Made by a program: the position numbers and the translations under genes. 64,000 bases of DNA from Leucocoprinus leucothites. Taxonomy: Eukaryota > Basidiomycota > Agaricomycetes > Agaricales > Agaricaceae. The notes under the pieces were generated by a model. The model searched no databases and was not told where the DNA came from. It was given only the letters and a program-made list of their open reading frames with translations. Shown here in pieces: positions 55,514 to 64,000 of the stretch; position 1 is the stretch's first letter; each line of letters opens with the position of its first letter. The stretch spans positions 1,736,001 to 1,800,000 of the forward strand of contig JAACJO010000002.1 in the NCBI GenBank assembly GCA_013368445.1, read 5' to 3'.

Positions 55514-58271
55514 ATGACTGCACCACCACATTGGGTGGACCTTAAGGGTACACCTCCACCGTCTTCGGACCCAATCAACATCGTTGACACTGAAACACGT
55601 GTCTCAACCTACAAGCGCGACCGCTCCACTTCGCCCGCGCTCTCTATCAAATCAACCAAGCATTCCGCCTGCGATGATGCCAAGTCGGCCGCCTCATCCA
55701 GAGCAGGATCTGACATAGAAGAAAGTGGTGAGAGTGATTCTGATTCGTCTGGATCTTCAACCCCTTCCTCCCCCACAAACGTACATGCTGCACTCTCCCG
55801 TGCAGCCTCACACTCTTCCCTTAGAACTCCTCCTCCTCCATCGTCGCTTTCCAAACGGGCTCGTGCTCGTGATGTTCGTAGAAGATTGGAGGCTACACCC
55901 AAAGCTGTCTCAAGAACTGCTTCGAGGAGCGCATTCGACAGTTTCAAGTCACCCATTCCCTTCCAACCATTCGGTGAGGGATACATTGGTGAGCTCAACA
56001 ATCCTGATCCTCTGAATTTGGACTCCCGCGGGGACGCATGGAGCGACCAAGAAGATGGGATTATCACGAACGGGGAACCTGCCATTCGGCTCTTTGGACC
56101 CCCACCCACCTCAAGGCTGCCTCATGCGATCCACGGATCCGATGAGTCAGCAAATGCTGTGCCAACCGGCACTCCGGCTACCTTCTTTGCCAGATCATCT
56201 AACACTAATGACGTCACACATGACGTCACACATGATGTCACTGGTGACATCACTGCACAGCCGCAGGAGCCTAGGCCTGCACAGCCACATCTACCGGATC
56301 TTAAGGATCCATCAAACACTGCCACCGAGGAGACTGTCATCATTGGTGAAGCTACTTACAAAGCGCTGGAGGCGCTTAAATATGCTACTAATTTCTTCAA
56401 GCACCGTGCTGCGCTAGGACTACAACCTGGCAGAAAGGATCCAAGAGTTCCCCAGATGGGGGAGCCAATATATTGTCTACTTACTACTATGTTTGAAACA
56501 GGCTGGGACCGGCTCCCCATCAATGGGGAAAGCGGCCTCACCATCGTCGATGCACTAAGGCACTACTATGGCCCGCCTCCCGATATTCCCATGACGGACT
56601 CTTCCCCCCCTCCCAAAGGTAAGGGGAAAGGAAAAAAGGCACGTAATCCTCATCCGTCTACCATCCCCACCCCCCTATTCCCGCCTGGCATTGTCGTTGG
56701 GCAAAATAACCTTTCAGCGCACATTGACGATGACCGCATGAATGTCGACCAAGCCCCTCCCGCTGAGGGCACCTCTCCTCTCCCCCAGAATGACGTTACG
56801 TCTTCTGGTAAGGCACGTGACGTTTCGTCCGTGTCAGGCTCCCTGAAGGCAAGGAATGACGTTACGTCTTCCAAGCCCTCCAGTCCTATTCGCGTCTCCC
56901 AGGCCCCCCCTCCACCTTCCAATCACGTGACTCCAAGGAACGGGAATGGAAACTTCGAGCGCTCAGTTGGGCGCCCCTCTCCTGATGGCCAGGCTCAGCC
57001 ATCTAAACCTAACCCCAAGGGCGCCTCTGACATGCCGCCTCCTATTCCCCCTCCTGACCGTAAGGCATCCATCAAACCCCTTACGGAACACTTCAACAAG
57101 AAGAATGTGTCGTTCGCTGATGCCGCCCGACGGGTGTCCAGCCGGCGATTCCCACTTCCAACTCTTCTTCGAACATTGATGGGATTAAGATGCGAGAAAT
57201 GATACTCGCCTTCCCTGAATTATCATATGACAAAGTCCTTGCCATGTATAAGGCAGGCTTCGGAGGCGCTCAACCTCAAGTGCCCGAGCCATCAACCACA
57301 AGCGCCCCGCGTGCTAAACCTAAAATGACCACGCACGGACCCACCCGTCGTCAAGTCCTCATCCCATTTGAGGGAAACATCATCGCTGACCGCATTAAAG
57401 ACTTCAACAAGGCAGCCGAATTCTGTAACCATGGTCTTACCGCCGCCCAATCCAAACTTCGCGTTGAATCAGTCCGCGAATCATATAATGGCATATCGAT
57501 TGCTACCTCAGGTGTCGCCTCCCCCGCTGACCTGGAAACCATCAAATCCTGGCTTAAAAAAGCCTGGCAACTAGGAGACGCTATCCCCGTTGAGCCTCGT
57601 CTCCCACAATCTAAATCTTTCCTTAAAATCATCGGCGTCCCTTATTGGGTAGCCAATTCCTCCAACCCCCTATCCCCTGCATTCGTTGAACAAGCCCTCG
57701 GACAATCTACTTTGTTCGAAAATGTTATTCTTGCCGCCCACCCTCGCGTCATGAAAGCCTCCCCAAAATCGGACACAGCTGTTGTGTGGTTTGATATTTG
57801 GGATTCCCAAAACGGTACTAAGGCCAAGACGTTGGTTAACCGTACTATCAACTTCGGCCGACATGTCGGAACCATCCGGGCTACCAGTATGCACCCCGGC
57901 ATTGCGCAATGCAGGAACTGCTGGCGTTGGGGACATCCCACTCATGCGTGTCGCGCCCTTGGCGCACGCTGTCAAATCTGTGGTGGTCCTCATCGCATTG
58001 AAAACCATCGATCCATGGCCTGGTGTTGCAAGGCCAATCCCAAATCAAACCCCCCCCCCGTGACGCCACTCCTGAGGGCATCCCATGTCCTCACCTGGAG
58101 AACTTCAAATGCCTGAACTGCAAAGGCGATCATCACGCTAACGACACTAAATGTCCATTCTGGAGAAACAGGTTCGATCGAACCTGGCATTCCAATAAAG
58201 CCGCCGAATCACGCACCGCACGTGCAGTTCGCGCTAATTCCAATCGCTCCGGTGGCGGAGTTGCTGTTTAA
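55514..58271 (+). pseudogene. A8 ORF1 (gag-like), two homopolymer frameshifts
   Basis: The start is the ATG at 55514 (MTAPPHWVDLKG), the first in frame. The N-terminal half is Ser/Pro/Asp-rich. A short tandem DVTHDVTHDVTGD lies at about 56210-56250. The frame breaks near 57133 (one G too few in a G run) and again in a C run of ten at 58050. Between and after these the RNA-binding region (SKSFLKIIGVPYWVA, VVWFDIWDSQNG) and knuckles CRNCWRWGHPTHAC (about 57910), CQICGGPHRIENH and CLNCKGDHHANDTKC are intact. The TAA at 58269-58271 is two bases from the ORF2 ATG. The full protein would be about 919 residues. Both breaks are in homopolymers and could be sequencing errors. Confidence 0.85.
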
Positions 58272-59038
58272 ATATGACTGGTAAGAACAAACCCATCTCT
58301 TCTGTTCGTATCTATTCGCAAAACGTGGGACGCTCTTATACCCTTGTTGATACTATACTCGAGTCCAAAAAGCTGGATTTCGAAATCATCTTTCTACAGG
58401 AACCCCCATGGAACCACATTCGGAAAGCACCTTCTACAACTAACCCTGAAGGGGATGATGTCATTGGTGCCCCTATTCACCCAGAATGGCTGTGTATGGT
58501 CCGCCCTACCAAGCCCAACGATCCCCAACCCCGTACTCTGACTTATGTTCACAGACGCTTACTTCGCATGAGGCCCATTCTTCGTCAAGAGTGGGTTAAC
58601 CACCGCGATATTCAGATCTTGGGCTTATTCAACCAGGGTAACTATATCCATCTACTTAACATATACTCGGACTCGTCTTCGTCGGCGATCAATTTCCTTT
58701 CAACGAACTTCATCAACATCCCTAATGTTATATATATGGGAGGGGACTTCAACTGTCGATCTCCAGAGTGGGACCCTTCAGCCACCTACGTCCCTATGTT
58801 GGCTATAACTCTAACGGAGTTAGCGGATAGCTTCAATCTTACAAGGTTCTTACCAACCTCATTATCTCCTACTCATTTCTCTTCTATTGAGAGTCATGAC
58901 GACTCGGTTATCGATCTTATTTTTTGTGCTAACAATTCCACCTCCCACATCATCGATGTCAGTTTGAGACTCCCATCGGATCATGCACCCTTGATTATGG
59001 ACCTTCCAATTTGCCCAGACTATATTAATTATAAGAAA

Positions 59039-60000
59039 CGAGTACTACCGAAAGATAGCGATGAGGAGACGGCTTTCATTTCCCAAGTCTCTGAGCATCT
59101 AGCGGCCCTTGACTGTTCGGACATCCGATCCACTTCCTGTCTGAATGATATTTCTAACTCCATTTCCCGAATCTTTCATGAATCTTGGAATACGAACTCT
59201 AAAACTGTATGGATTACTAACCGGTCAAAGAATGTGGAACCCCCACTGTTCTGAGACTCTTCTCACTTAAAAAACAAAAGAGAAAGAACAAATAAGAGCC
59301 CAAACGCAATACGCGCATTCATGAAAGATACAACGCTAAGCAAGGCTTCCTTGGATCACGCACCATGATTATGACTCAATCGCAGATAATATCAGTACTA
59401 CCGAAAGATAGCGATGAGGAGACGGCTTTCATTTCCCAAGTCTCTGAGCATCTAGCGGCCCTTGACTGTTCGGACATCCGATCCACTTCCTGTCTGAATG
59501 ATATTTCTAACTCCATTTCCCGAATCTTTCATGAATCTTGGAATACGAACTCTAAAACTGTATGGATTACTAACCGGTCAAAGGAATGGTGGAACCCCCA
59601 CTGTTCTGAGACTCTTCTCACTTACAGAAGAACAAAAGATCGCAAGACTGGCGAGCATTCAGAGTGACTATCAGAGCCGCCAAACGCTCCTTCTTCAATA
59701 CGCGCATTCATGAAATCGCATTATCAACGCTAATGCAAGGCTTCCCTTGGATCACCACCATGATTATGGACCTTCCAATCCGCCCAGATTATATAATTAT
59801 AAAAAACACGTACTACCGAAAGATAGCGATGAGGAGACGGCTTTCATTTCCCAAGTCTCTGAGCATCTAGCGGCCCTTGACTGTTCGGACATCCGATCCA
59901 CTTCTGTCTGAATGATATTTCTAACTCCATTTCCCGAATCTTTCATGAATCTTGGAATACGAACTCTAAAACTGTATGGATTACTAACCGGTCAAAGGAA
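59039..60000 (+). repeat. Imperfect triplication in A8 ORF2
   Basis: A block of about 190 bp, starting AGTACTACCGAAAGATAGCG and ending ACTAACCGGTCAAAG, occurs at about 59039-59229, 59390-59582 and 59808-59997. The sequence between copies 2 and 3 is a normal continuation plus a short filler. The sequence between copies 1 and 2 looks like the same stretch with many small deletions. Copy 3 has a one-base deletion. Other family A copies (A4, A5) have the block once. Confidence 0.85.
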
Positions 60001-60991
60001 TGGTGGAACCCCCACTGTTCTGAGACTCTTCTCACTTACAGAAGAACAAAAGATCGCAAGGACTGGCGAGCATTCAGAGCGACTATCAGAGCCGCCAAAC
60101 GCTCCTTCTTCAATACGCGCATTCATGAAATCGCATCGACTAACAAACGACCCTGGGACCTCATGGATTGGGTAAAACAGCGAAAGCTTCCCGCCGTTGA
60201 AGGAATCCACCATCAAGGACGACCTTGTAATGACCTTCTGGACCTATGGAATGCACTCCATTCTTCGTACAACTCAGCATCCGGTCGTCCGGTAAGCTCT
60301 AATATTCTAAATGAAATGAAATATCTTCCCCCCCGTTCCTGGACAAATTTTTCTGCCCTTGAACTTACCGAATCCCTCCTGTCATGCGCTAATTCTTCAG
60401 CACCCAGACCGGATCACGTCTCCTGGAAACACCTAAAGTCCATCGTCGCTCACAATGAATGCCTCAAAAACATTCTACTCATTGCTAACGCGTGCGTACG
60501 TCTCTCTCATTGGCCAAGTCACTTCAAGGACTTGGTTTCTATCATCATTCCCAAGCCGAATAAACCGGCATATGATACACCTAAAGCGTTTCGCCCCATT
60601 GTTCTGCTAAACACTTTAGGTAAATTAATTGAGAAGATGATTGCTCGCCGCATGCAATTTGAAGCAGTATCCCTAGATGTTCTCCACCCCAACCAAATGG
60701 GCGGAGTTATCCAACGATCCACTGAGGATGCAGGAGTATTCCTCACTCACATCATTCGAACCGGATGGGCTAAAGGTATGGTTACTAGTGTCTGTGCTTT
60801 TGATATTGCCCAATTTTTCCCATCCCTAAACCACGAAATCCTCACTAACATCCTACAACGACAGGGGTTCGCCCCAGAACTAGTTAACTTCTTTTCACAC
60901 TATCTTATAGGTTGATCCACTCAGTTCATGTGGAACACTTTTCTATCTGACGCCCATGACGCGGATGTTGGTGTGGGGCAAGGCTCTGCTC

Positions 60992-60992
<1 letters not shown>

Positions 60993-61022
<30 letters not shown>

Positions 61023-61461
61023 TCAATGAATTTATATAGCAGTGCTCGGTCGCAGTCCGCTTTCAACTAAATATTACAAACAGACGGTACACTACAGCAA
61101 GCTGGGGTACACGAAGCGGTCGAAGACCGCTTAAGACAGAGACTATACACGATTAGTCCAGCAACATAGATAAGACTTGAAGGAGACTAAGGAACGAGGT
61201 GTTATACACAGAGATTGGTCTCAAAGGAAAAGAGAAGAGAAGAGATGAAAGAATATAGTTCACCTTCATTTGGTTCGGCGGGCACAGGAGTTTGAGGCGG
61301 CGGTGGATGCGTGTCGTGATTGGTAAAAGCAAAAGCGGCCGGGTTCTTTTTCAAGAACTCGACGAGGAACTCGTACTGAGGAAAAGCGCATTGCACCCAT
61401 TGAGTGCGGAAAGGATATAGGGGGCAATAGCACAGGATGTGATGTCGTGTTTCCATACGAT
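60993..61461 (-). mobile_element. A9: short, young family A insertion in A8
   Basis: It is flanked by gggcaaggctctgctct (60976-60992) and gggcaaggctccgctct (61462-61478). The minus strand carries the last 270 bp of ORF2 (HRMETRHHILCYC to LCV-stop at 61202), the 3' UTR and a tail of about 24 A followed by T/A. It is nearly identical to the 3' end of A8 itself, so it came from the same young subfamily. Confidence 0.92.
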
Positions 61462-63549
61462 GGGCAAGGCTCCGCTCTATCACCCATCCTATCCGCGCTC
61501 TATTTAGCGCCCCTCATGTTCATGTTCGACCAACGCGCTCGATTACAGTCTATCCCCTCTTCCCTTTTATCATTTGTTGATGACGGGCTTTGTATATCAC
61601 AAGCGAAGAATTATACTGACACTATCTCTTCCCTCAAATCAGCTTACTCCATCATTAACTCCATCTGCACTGATCTCGGACTTGTCGTCGAACACGATAA
61701 ATCGGAGGTCTTCCACTTCTCCCGACGTCATAACGATTTAAATCCCCCCCTTGATCTATCCAATGTCGGCAGCCCTCTACTCTATCCCAAACGTTTCTGG
61801 CGATACCTGGGTTTTTATTTCGACCGCCGACTTTCGTTTCGGGAACACGTTCGATATTACTCCACCAAAGCATTATCCACAGTGAAAGCTATGAATATGC
61901 TAGGCAATTCCACCCGAGGCCTCCTCCCTCTACAAAAACGCCTACTCTACAGATTGTGCGTTGTCCCCATGGCTACGTATGGCTTCCGACTCTGGTACTT
62001 TGAAGGCGCTCGTAACAAGGCACTTCTCAAGTCTCTATCAGCCATGCAAAGACGCGCGGCTCTCTGGATCACAGGCGCCTTCCGCACTTCTCCATCAGGC
62101 GGCGCTGAAAGCATTGCTGGACTCATTCCAATCCATCTCCATCTTCGTAAATTAGCTATTCGTTCGTCGTATCGAGTCTCTACTTTACCCTCTAATCATG
62201 CGATACGTTCTCTTCTATCTAAGGACTTTTCTCTTAACTCCTCCCCTCATCCCCAATCGCTTCGCTTTCTCACCCCGGCCAAAAAAGCTAAAGTCAAAGG
62301 CCCTCTTATTGATGTAGATAGTTCTCTTTCTCATCTTTCTGAATCCTTCTTTCCTTTCGCTCCCGAGTCAAAGCCTGGATCTCGTCTTATGGACACCTTT
62401 CCTGATTCTATTCACTTTCACCCCTGCAATCGCTCGGATAAACATGAAATGTATAAACATGTATCGTCTCTTGATTCAACTTTTTCCTCTTCTTCTTCCG
62501 ATCGAAATTGTATTTCAGTTGTTACTGATGCCTCTGTTCCTCTCATAGGTTCCCTTCAGGCGGTTTCGGCGGCACACTTATATCGCGGCGGACGACAAGT
62601 GTCCCATGCAAAACAAGCTAGCGGTCGAGCATCGTCTACTGATGCCGAACTCTATTCCATTCGTATTGGCATCGCCAAAGCCATTTCCCTCCAATGCGAC
62701 CACATTATCCTCATCACCGATTGCCTCCCAGCAGCCAAACTGGCAGTCAATCCCTCTATACATTCGAGTCAATCACATTCTATCCAAGTCTGCCGACTCC
62801 TTTCCGACTGGCTCACGGCCAAGCCCTCCCGGTCTATCGACTTCTGGGACGTCCCTTCCAAATGGCGTTGGAAACCCCATCTTAAAGTTCACAAAGACGT
62901 CACCTCCACACGCATACACGCCCCCCCTCGAGTAGGCGCCACTCTCAATTTCCTGCGACGCAAAATCACCAATGACTGCCAGAAGTCCTGGGAGTCAACT
63001 TTCTGGAAAAAGAAGTACCGCGGCAGCGGTTTCCTTCTTTCAAAAAAGAATCGCAAGTTCCTCACCCCTACCTACGTAAAGGGGGGCACCTGGCTTCCCT
63101 TAGCCAATGAATCGCCATCTTTATGTGCGCGTATGTCTCGCGCCATCCTCAATCATGCTCCTATTGGAGCTTATCACGAGAGGTTCTTCCCCCTCGAGCC
63201 CAAATCCTGTCGTTGTGGCCATCGTATGGAAACACGACATCACATCCTGTGTTATTGCCCCCTATATCCTTTCCGCACTCAATGGGTGCAATGCGCTTTT
63301 CCTCAGTACGAGTTCCTCGTCGAGTTCTTGAAAAAGAACCCGGCCGCTTTTGCTTTTACCAATCACGACACGCGTCCACCGCCGCCTCAAACTCCTGTGC
63401 CCGCCAAACCAAATGAAGGTGAACTATATTCTTTCATCTCTTCTCTTCTCTTTTCCTTTGAGACCGATCTCTGTGTATAACACCTCGTTCCTTAGTCTCC
63501 TTCGAGTCTTATCTATGTTGCTGGACTAATCGTGTATAGTCTCTGTCTT

Positions 63550-63568
63550 AAGCGGTCTTCGACCGCTT
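63550..63568 (+). repeat. Family A 3' UTR stem-loop
   Basis: AAGCGGTC-TTC-GACCGCTT is a perfect 8-bp stem with a 3-nt loop, about 70 bp after ORF2. A1 has the same stem with loop AAA. Older copies (A2, A7) have single G-C to A-C type losses. Confidence 0.65.
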
Positions 63569-63809
63569 TGTGTATCCCAGCTTGCTGTAGTGTACCGTCT
63601 GTTTGTAATATTTAGTTGAAAGCAGACTGCGACCGAGCACCGCTATATAAATTCATTGATTTTTTAAAAAAAAAAAGATGTCGTTTGTACTAGGCAGACT
63701 TCGGACTCGTATTTATACCTAGCTATGTAGATGTGTAGTTGGTAGTGGTACTTTCTGCATGTTGTAGTAGTTGGGTGCAGACTGCTATCGCGCACCGCGT
63801 TATAAATTT

Positions 63810-63828
63810 GCGACCCCTCCAGGGTCGC
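63810..63828 (+). repeat. B6 3'-terminal hairpin
   Basis: GCGACCC-CTCCA-GGGTCGC is a 7-bp stem with a 5-nt loop, followed by TTTGAATT and poly(A). Compared with the B2 hairpin, the two outer base pairs differ but both remain paired. Confidence 0.75.
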
Positions 63829-63832
63829 TTTG

Positions 63833-63867
<35 letters not shown>

Positions 63868-63880
63868 AGAGTTGATGGCA

Positions 63881-64000
63881 GGTGGGGCCCACAGTTGTCA
63901 TGTGTGGCTTCCAAGTGGCAGGAGTGGCAGCTTGGACAGCCTGGTGCATTGCAGCAATGCACTCAGGCTCAAGGGTAGGGTAGGACTGTGCCAACTTGAT
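63881..64000 (-). pseudogene. B5 ORF1, continuation to window edge
   Basis: The minus strand reads IKLAQSYPTLEPECIAAMHQ, then KPHMTTVGPTCHQLF, and continues in frame with 53058 once one target copy is removed. The open frame runs off the window. Confidence 0.75.

Larger units (their letters stand above)
58274..63480 (+). pseudogene. A8 ORF2 (EN, RT, RNase H, CysHis), interrupted
   Basis: From the ATG at 58274: AP-type endonuclease with IIFLQEPPWN (58389), MGGDFNCRSPEWD (58737) and LPSDHAPLIMD (58972). The triplicated block 59039-60000 breaks the frame. From 60163 RT follows: RPIVLLNTLGKLIEKM, SVCAFDIAQFFPSLNHEI, TGA at 60913, then A9. After it come GQGSALSPILSALY and the catalytic FVDDG at 61573-61587. 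RNase H has VVTDASVPLIGS (62519), TDAELYSIRI and ILITDC, so its acidic residues are kept. The CysHis end is CRCGHRMETRHHILCYC (63208). The 3' block 61447-63480 is open for over 660 codons. Without duplication and insertion the protein would be about 1,300 residues. Confidence 0.88.
55431..63676 (+). mobile_element. A8: full-length, least-decayed family A LINE
   Basis: It is flanked by a perfect 14-bp repeat, gatgtcgtttgtac, at 55417-55430 and 63677-63690. It begins ACTTCATCCTCCTTTCCC, similar to the CATCCCTCC leader of family B, has an 83-bp leader, ORF1 (55514-58271), ORF2 (58274-63480) and a 196-bp 3' UTR with stem-loop and poly(A). CG dinucleotides are kept where other copies have TG or CA. 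Lesions are two homopolymer frameshifts in ORF1, a triplicated block, a TGA at 60913 and the A9 insertion. Confidence 0.95.
53059..63865 (+). mobile_element. B6: ORF1-only LINE hosting A8
   Basis: It is flanked by a perfect 15-bp repeat, gaagagttgatggca, at 53044-53058 and 63866-63880. Without the solo LTR and A8 it is about 2.3 kb: leader CATCCCTCCTTGACC, ORF1, a 3' UTR (55263-55430 and 63691-63808), a hairpin and a run of about 27 A. It has no ORF2. It is rich in CG, unlike B2 and B5, so it is younger. Confidence 0.93.
51882..64000 (-). mobile_element. B5: ORF1-only LINE split by B6
   Basis: On the minus strand the 3' end is at 51882: a T/A run, then the GGACCCC-TTT-GGGGTCC hairpin. A 3' UTR (to 52212) and ORF1 follow. 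B6 interrupts it at 53058, and it continues at 63881-64000 in the same frame. Its 5' end is beyond the window. Again no ORF2 lies between ORF1 and the tail. Confidence 0.85.

Noticed and set aside
1..64000. CRISPR arrays, rRNA genes, prophage or bacterial operons
   Set aside because: No spaced direct repeats, rRNA sequence, or ribosome-binding-site-led gene strings are present. The content is eukaryotic retroelements.

Overview
This window is from a eukaryotic genome, most likely a filamentous fungus and probably a basidiomycete. The grounds are Tad1/I-type LINEs with an endonuclease, reverse transcriptase and RNase H, a chromodomain Ty3/Gypsy element, a Zn2Cys6-type cysteine pattern, short-intron signals, and heavy CG-to-TG/CA decay. 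I find no host gene, rRNA or CRISPR. Essentially all 64 kb is transposable elements inserted into one another. A, B, C, D and E are my own provisional family names.

The components are as follows. Family A is an autonomous LINE: ORF1 is a gag-like protein with zinc knuckles, ORF2 is EN-RT-RNase H-CysHis, and the 3' end is a TATAAATTCATTGATTT tail plus poly(A). Family C is a second, related autonomous LINE with a different 3' UTR. Family B elements are about 2.3-2.5 kb and carry an ORF1 but no ORF2; they end in a short hairpin and poly(A). D1 and E1 are B-like ORF1 fragments. G1 is a chromovirus (Ty3/Gypsy) with two 547-bp LTRs, a 5-bp target duplication and an extra gene on the opposite strand. 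There are three solo LTRs of 226-227 bp and two unclassified non-coding insertions, U1 and U2.

The layout is nested. 1-1765 is B1 (-), next to A1 (1766-3129, +) and D1 (3130-4068, -). C1 (+) runs 4069-21514 with its middle (4739-21041) inverted. Inside C1 lies B2 (5098-20721, +), which was split by G1 (6826-20111, -), which was itself split by B3 (8953-11284, -) and A2 (14839-17769, +). C2 (+) runs 21515-41972 and is interrupted by A3 (22987-26120, itself containing B4 and a poly(A)-only insertion), by A4 (26389-39442, containing U1 and A5) and by U2 (40262-41876, containing a solo LTR). E1 (41973-42539) follows. C3 (-) spans 42540-51881 and holds a solo LTR, A6 and A7. B5 (-) starts at 51882 and continues past the window end. 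It was split by B6 (53059-63865, +), which carries a solo LTR and the nearly full-length, CG-rich A8 (55431-63676). A8 contains a triplicated segment and a small fresh insertion, A9.

Most insertions have recognisable target-site duplications (11-17 bp for LINEs, 5 bp for LTR elements), so their relative order can be read directly. The strongest candidates for something new are: the antisense Zn2Cys6-like gene in G1, with its own intron-like signal and AATAAA; the ORF1-only B family, whose 3' hairpin covaries between subfamilies and whose last 30 nt resemble those of A and C; and an 11-nt self-primer arrangement in G1.
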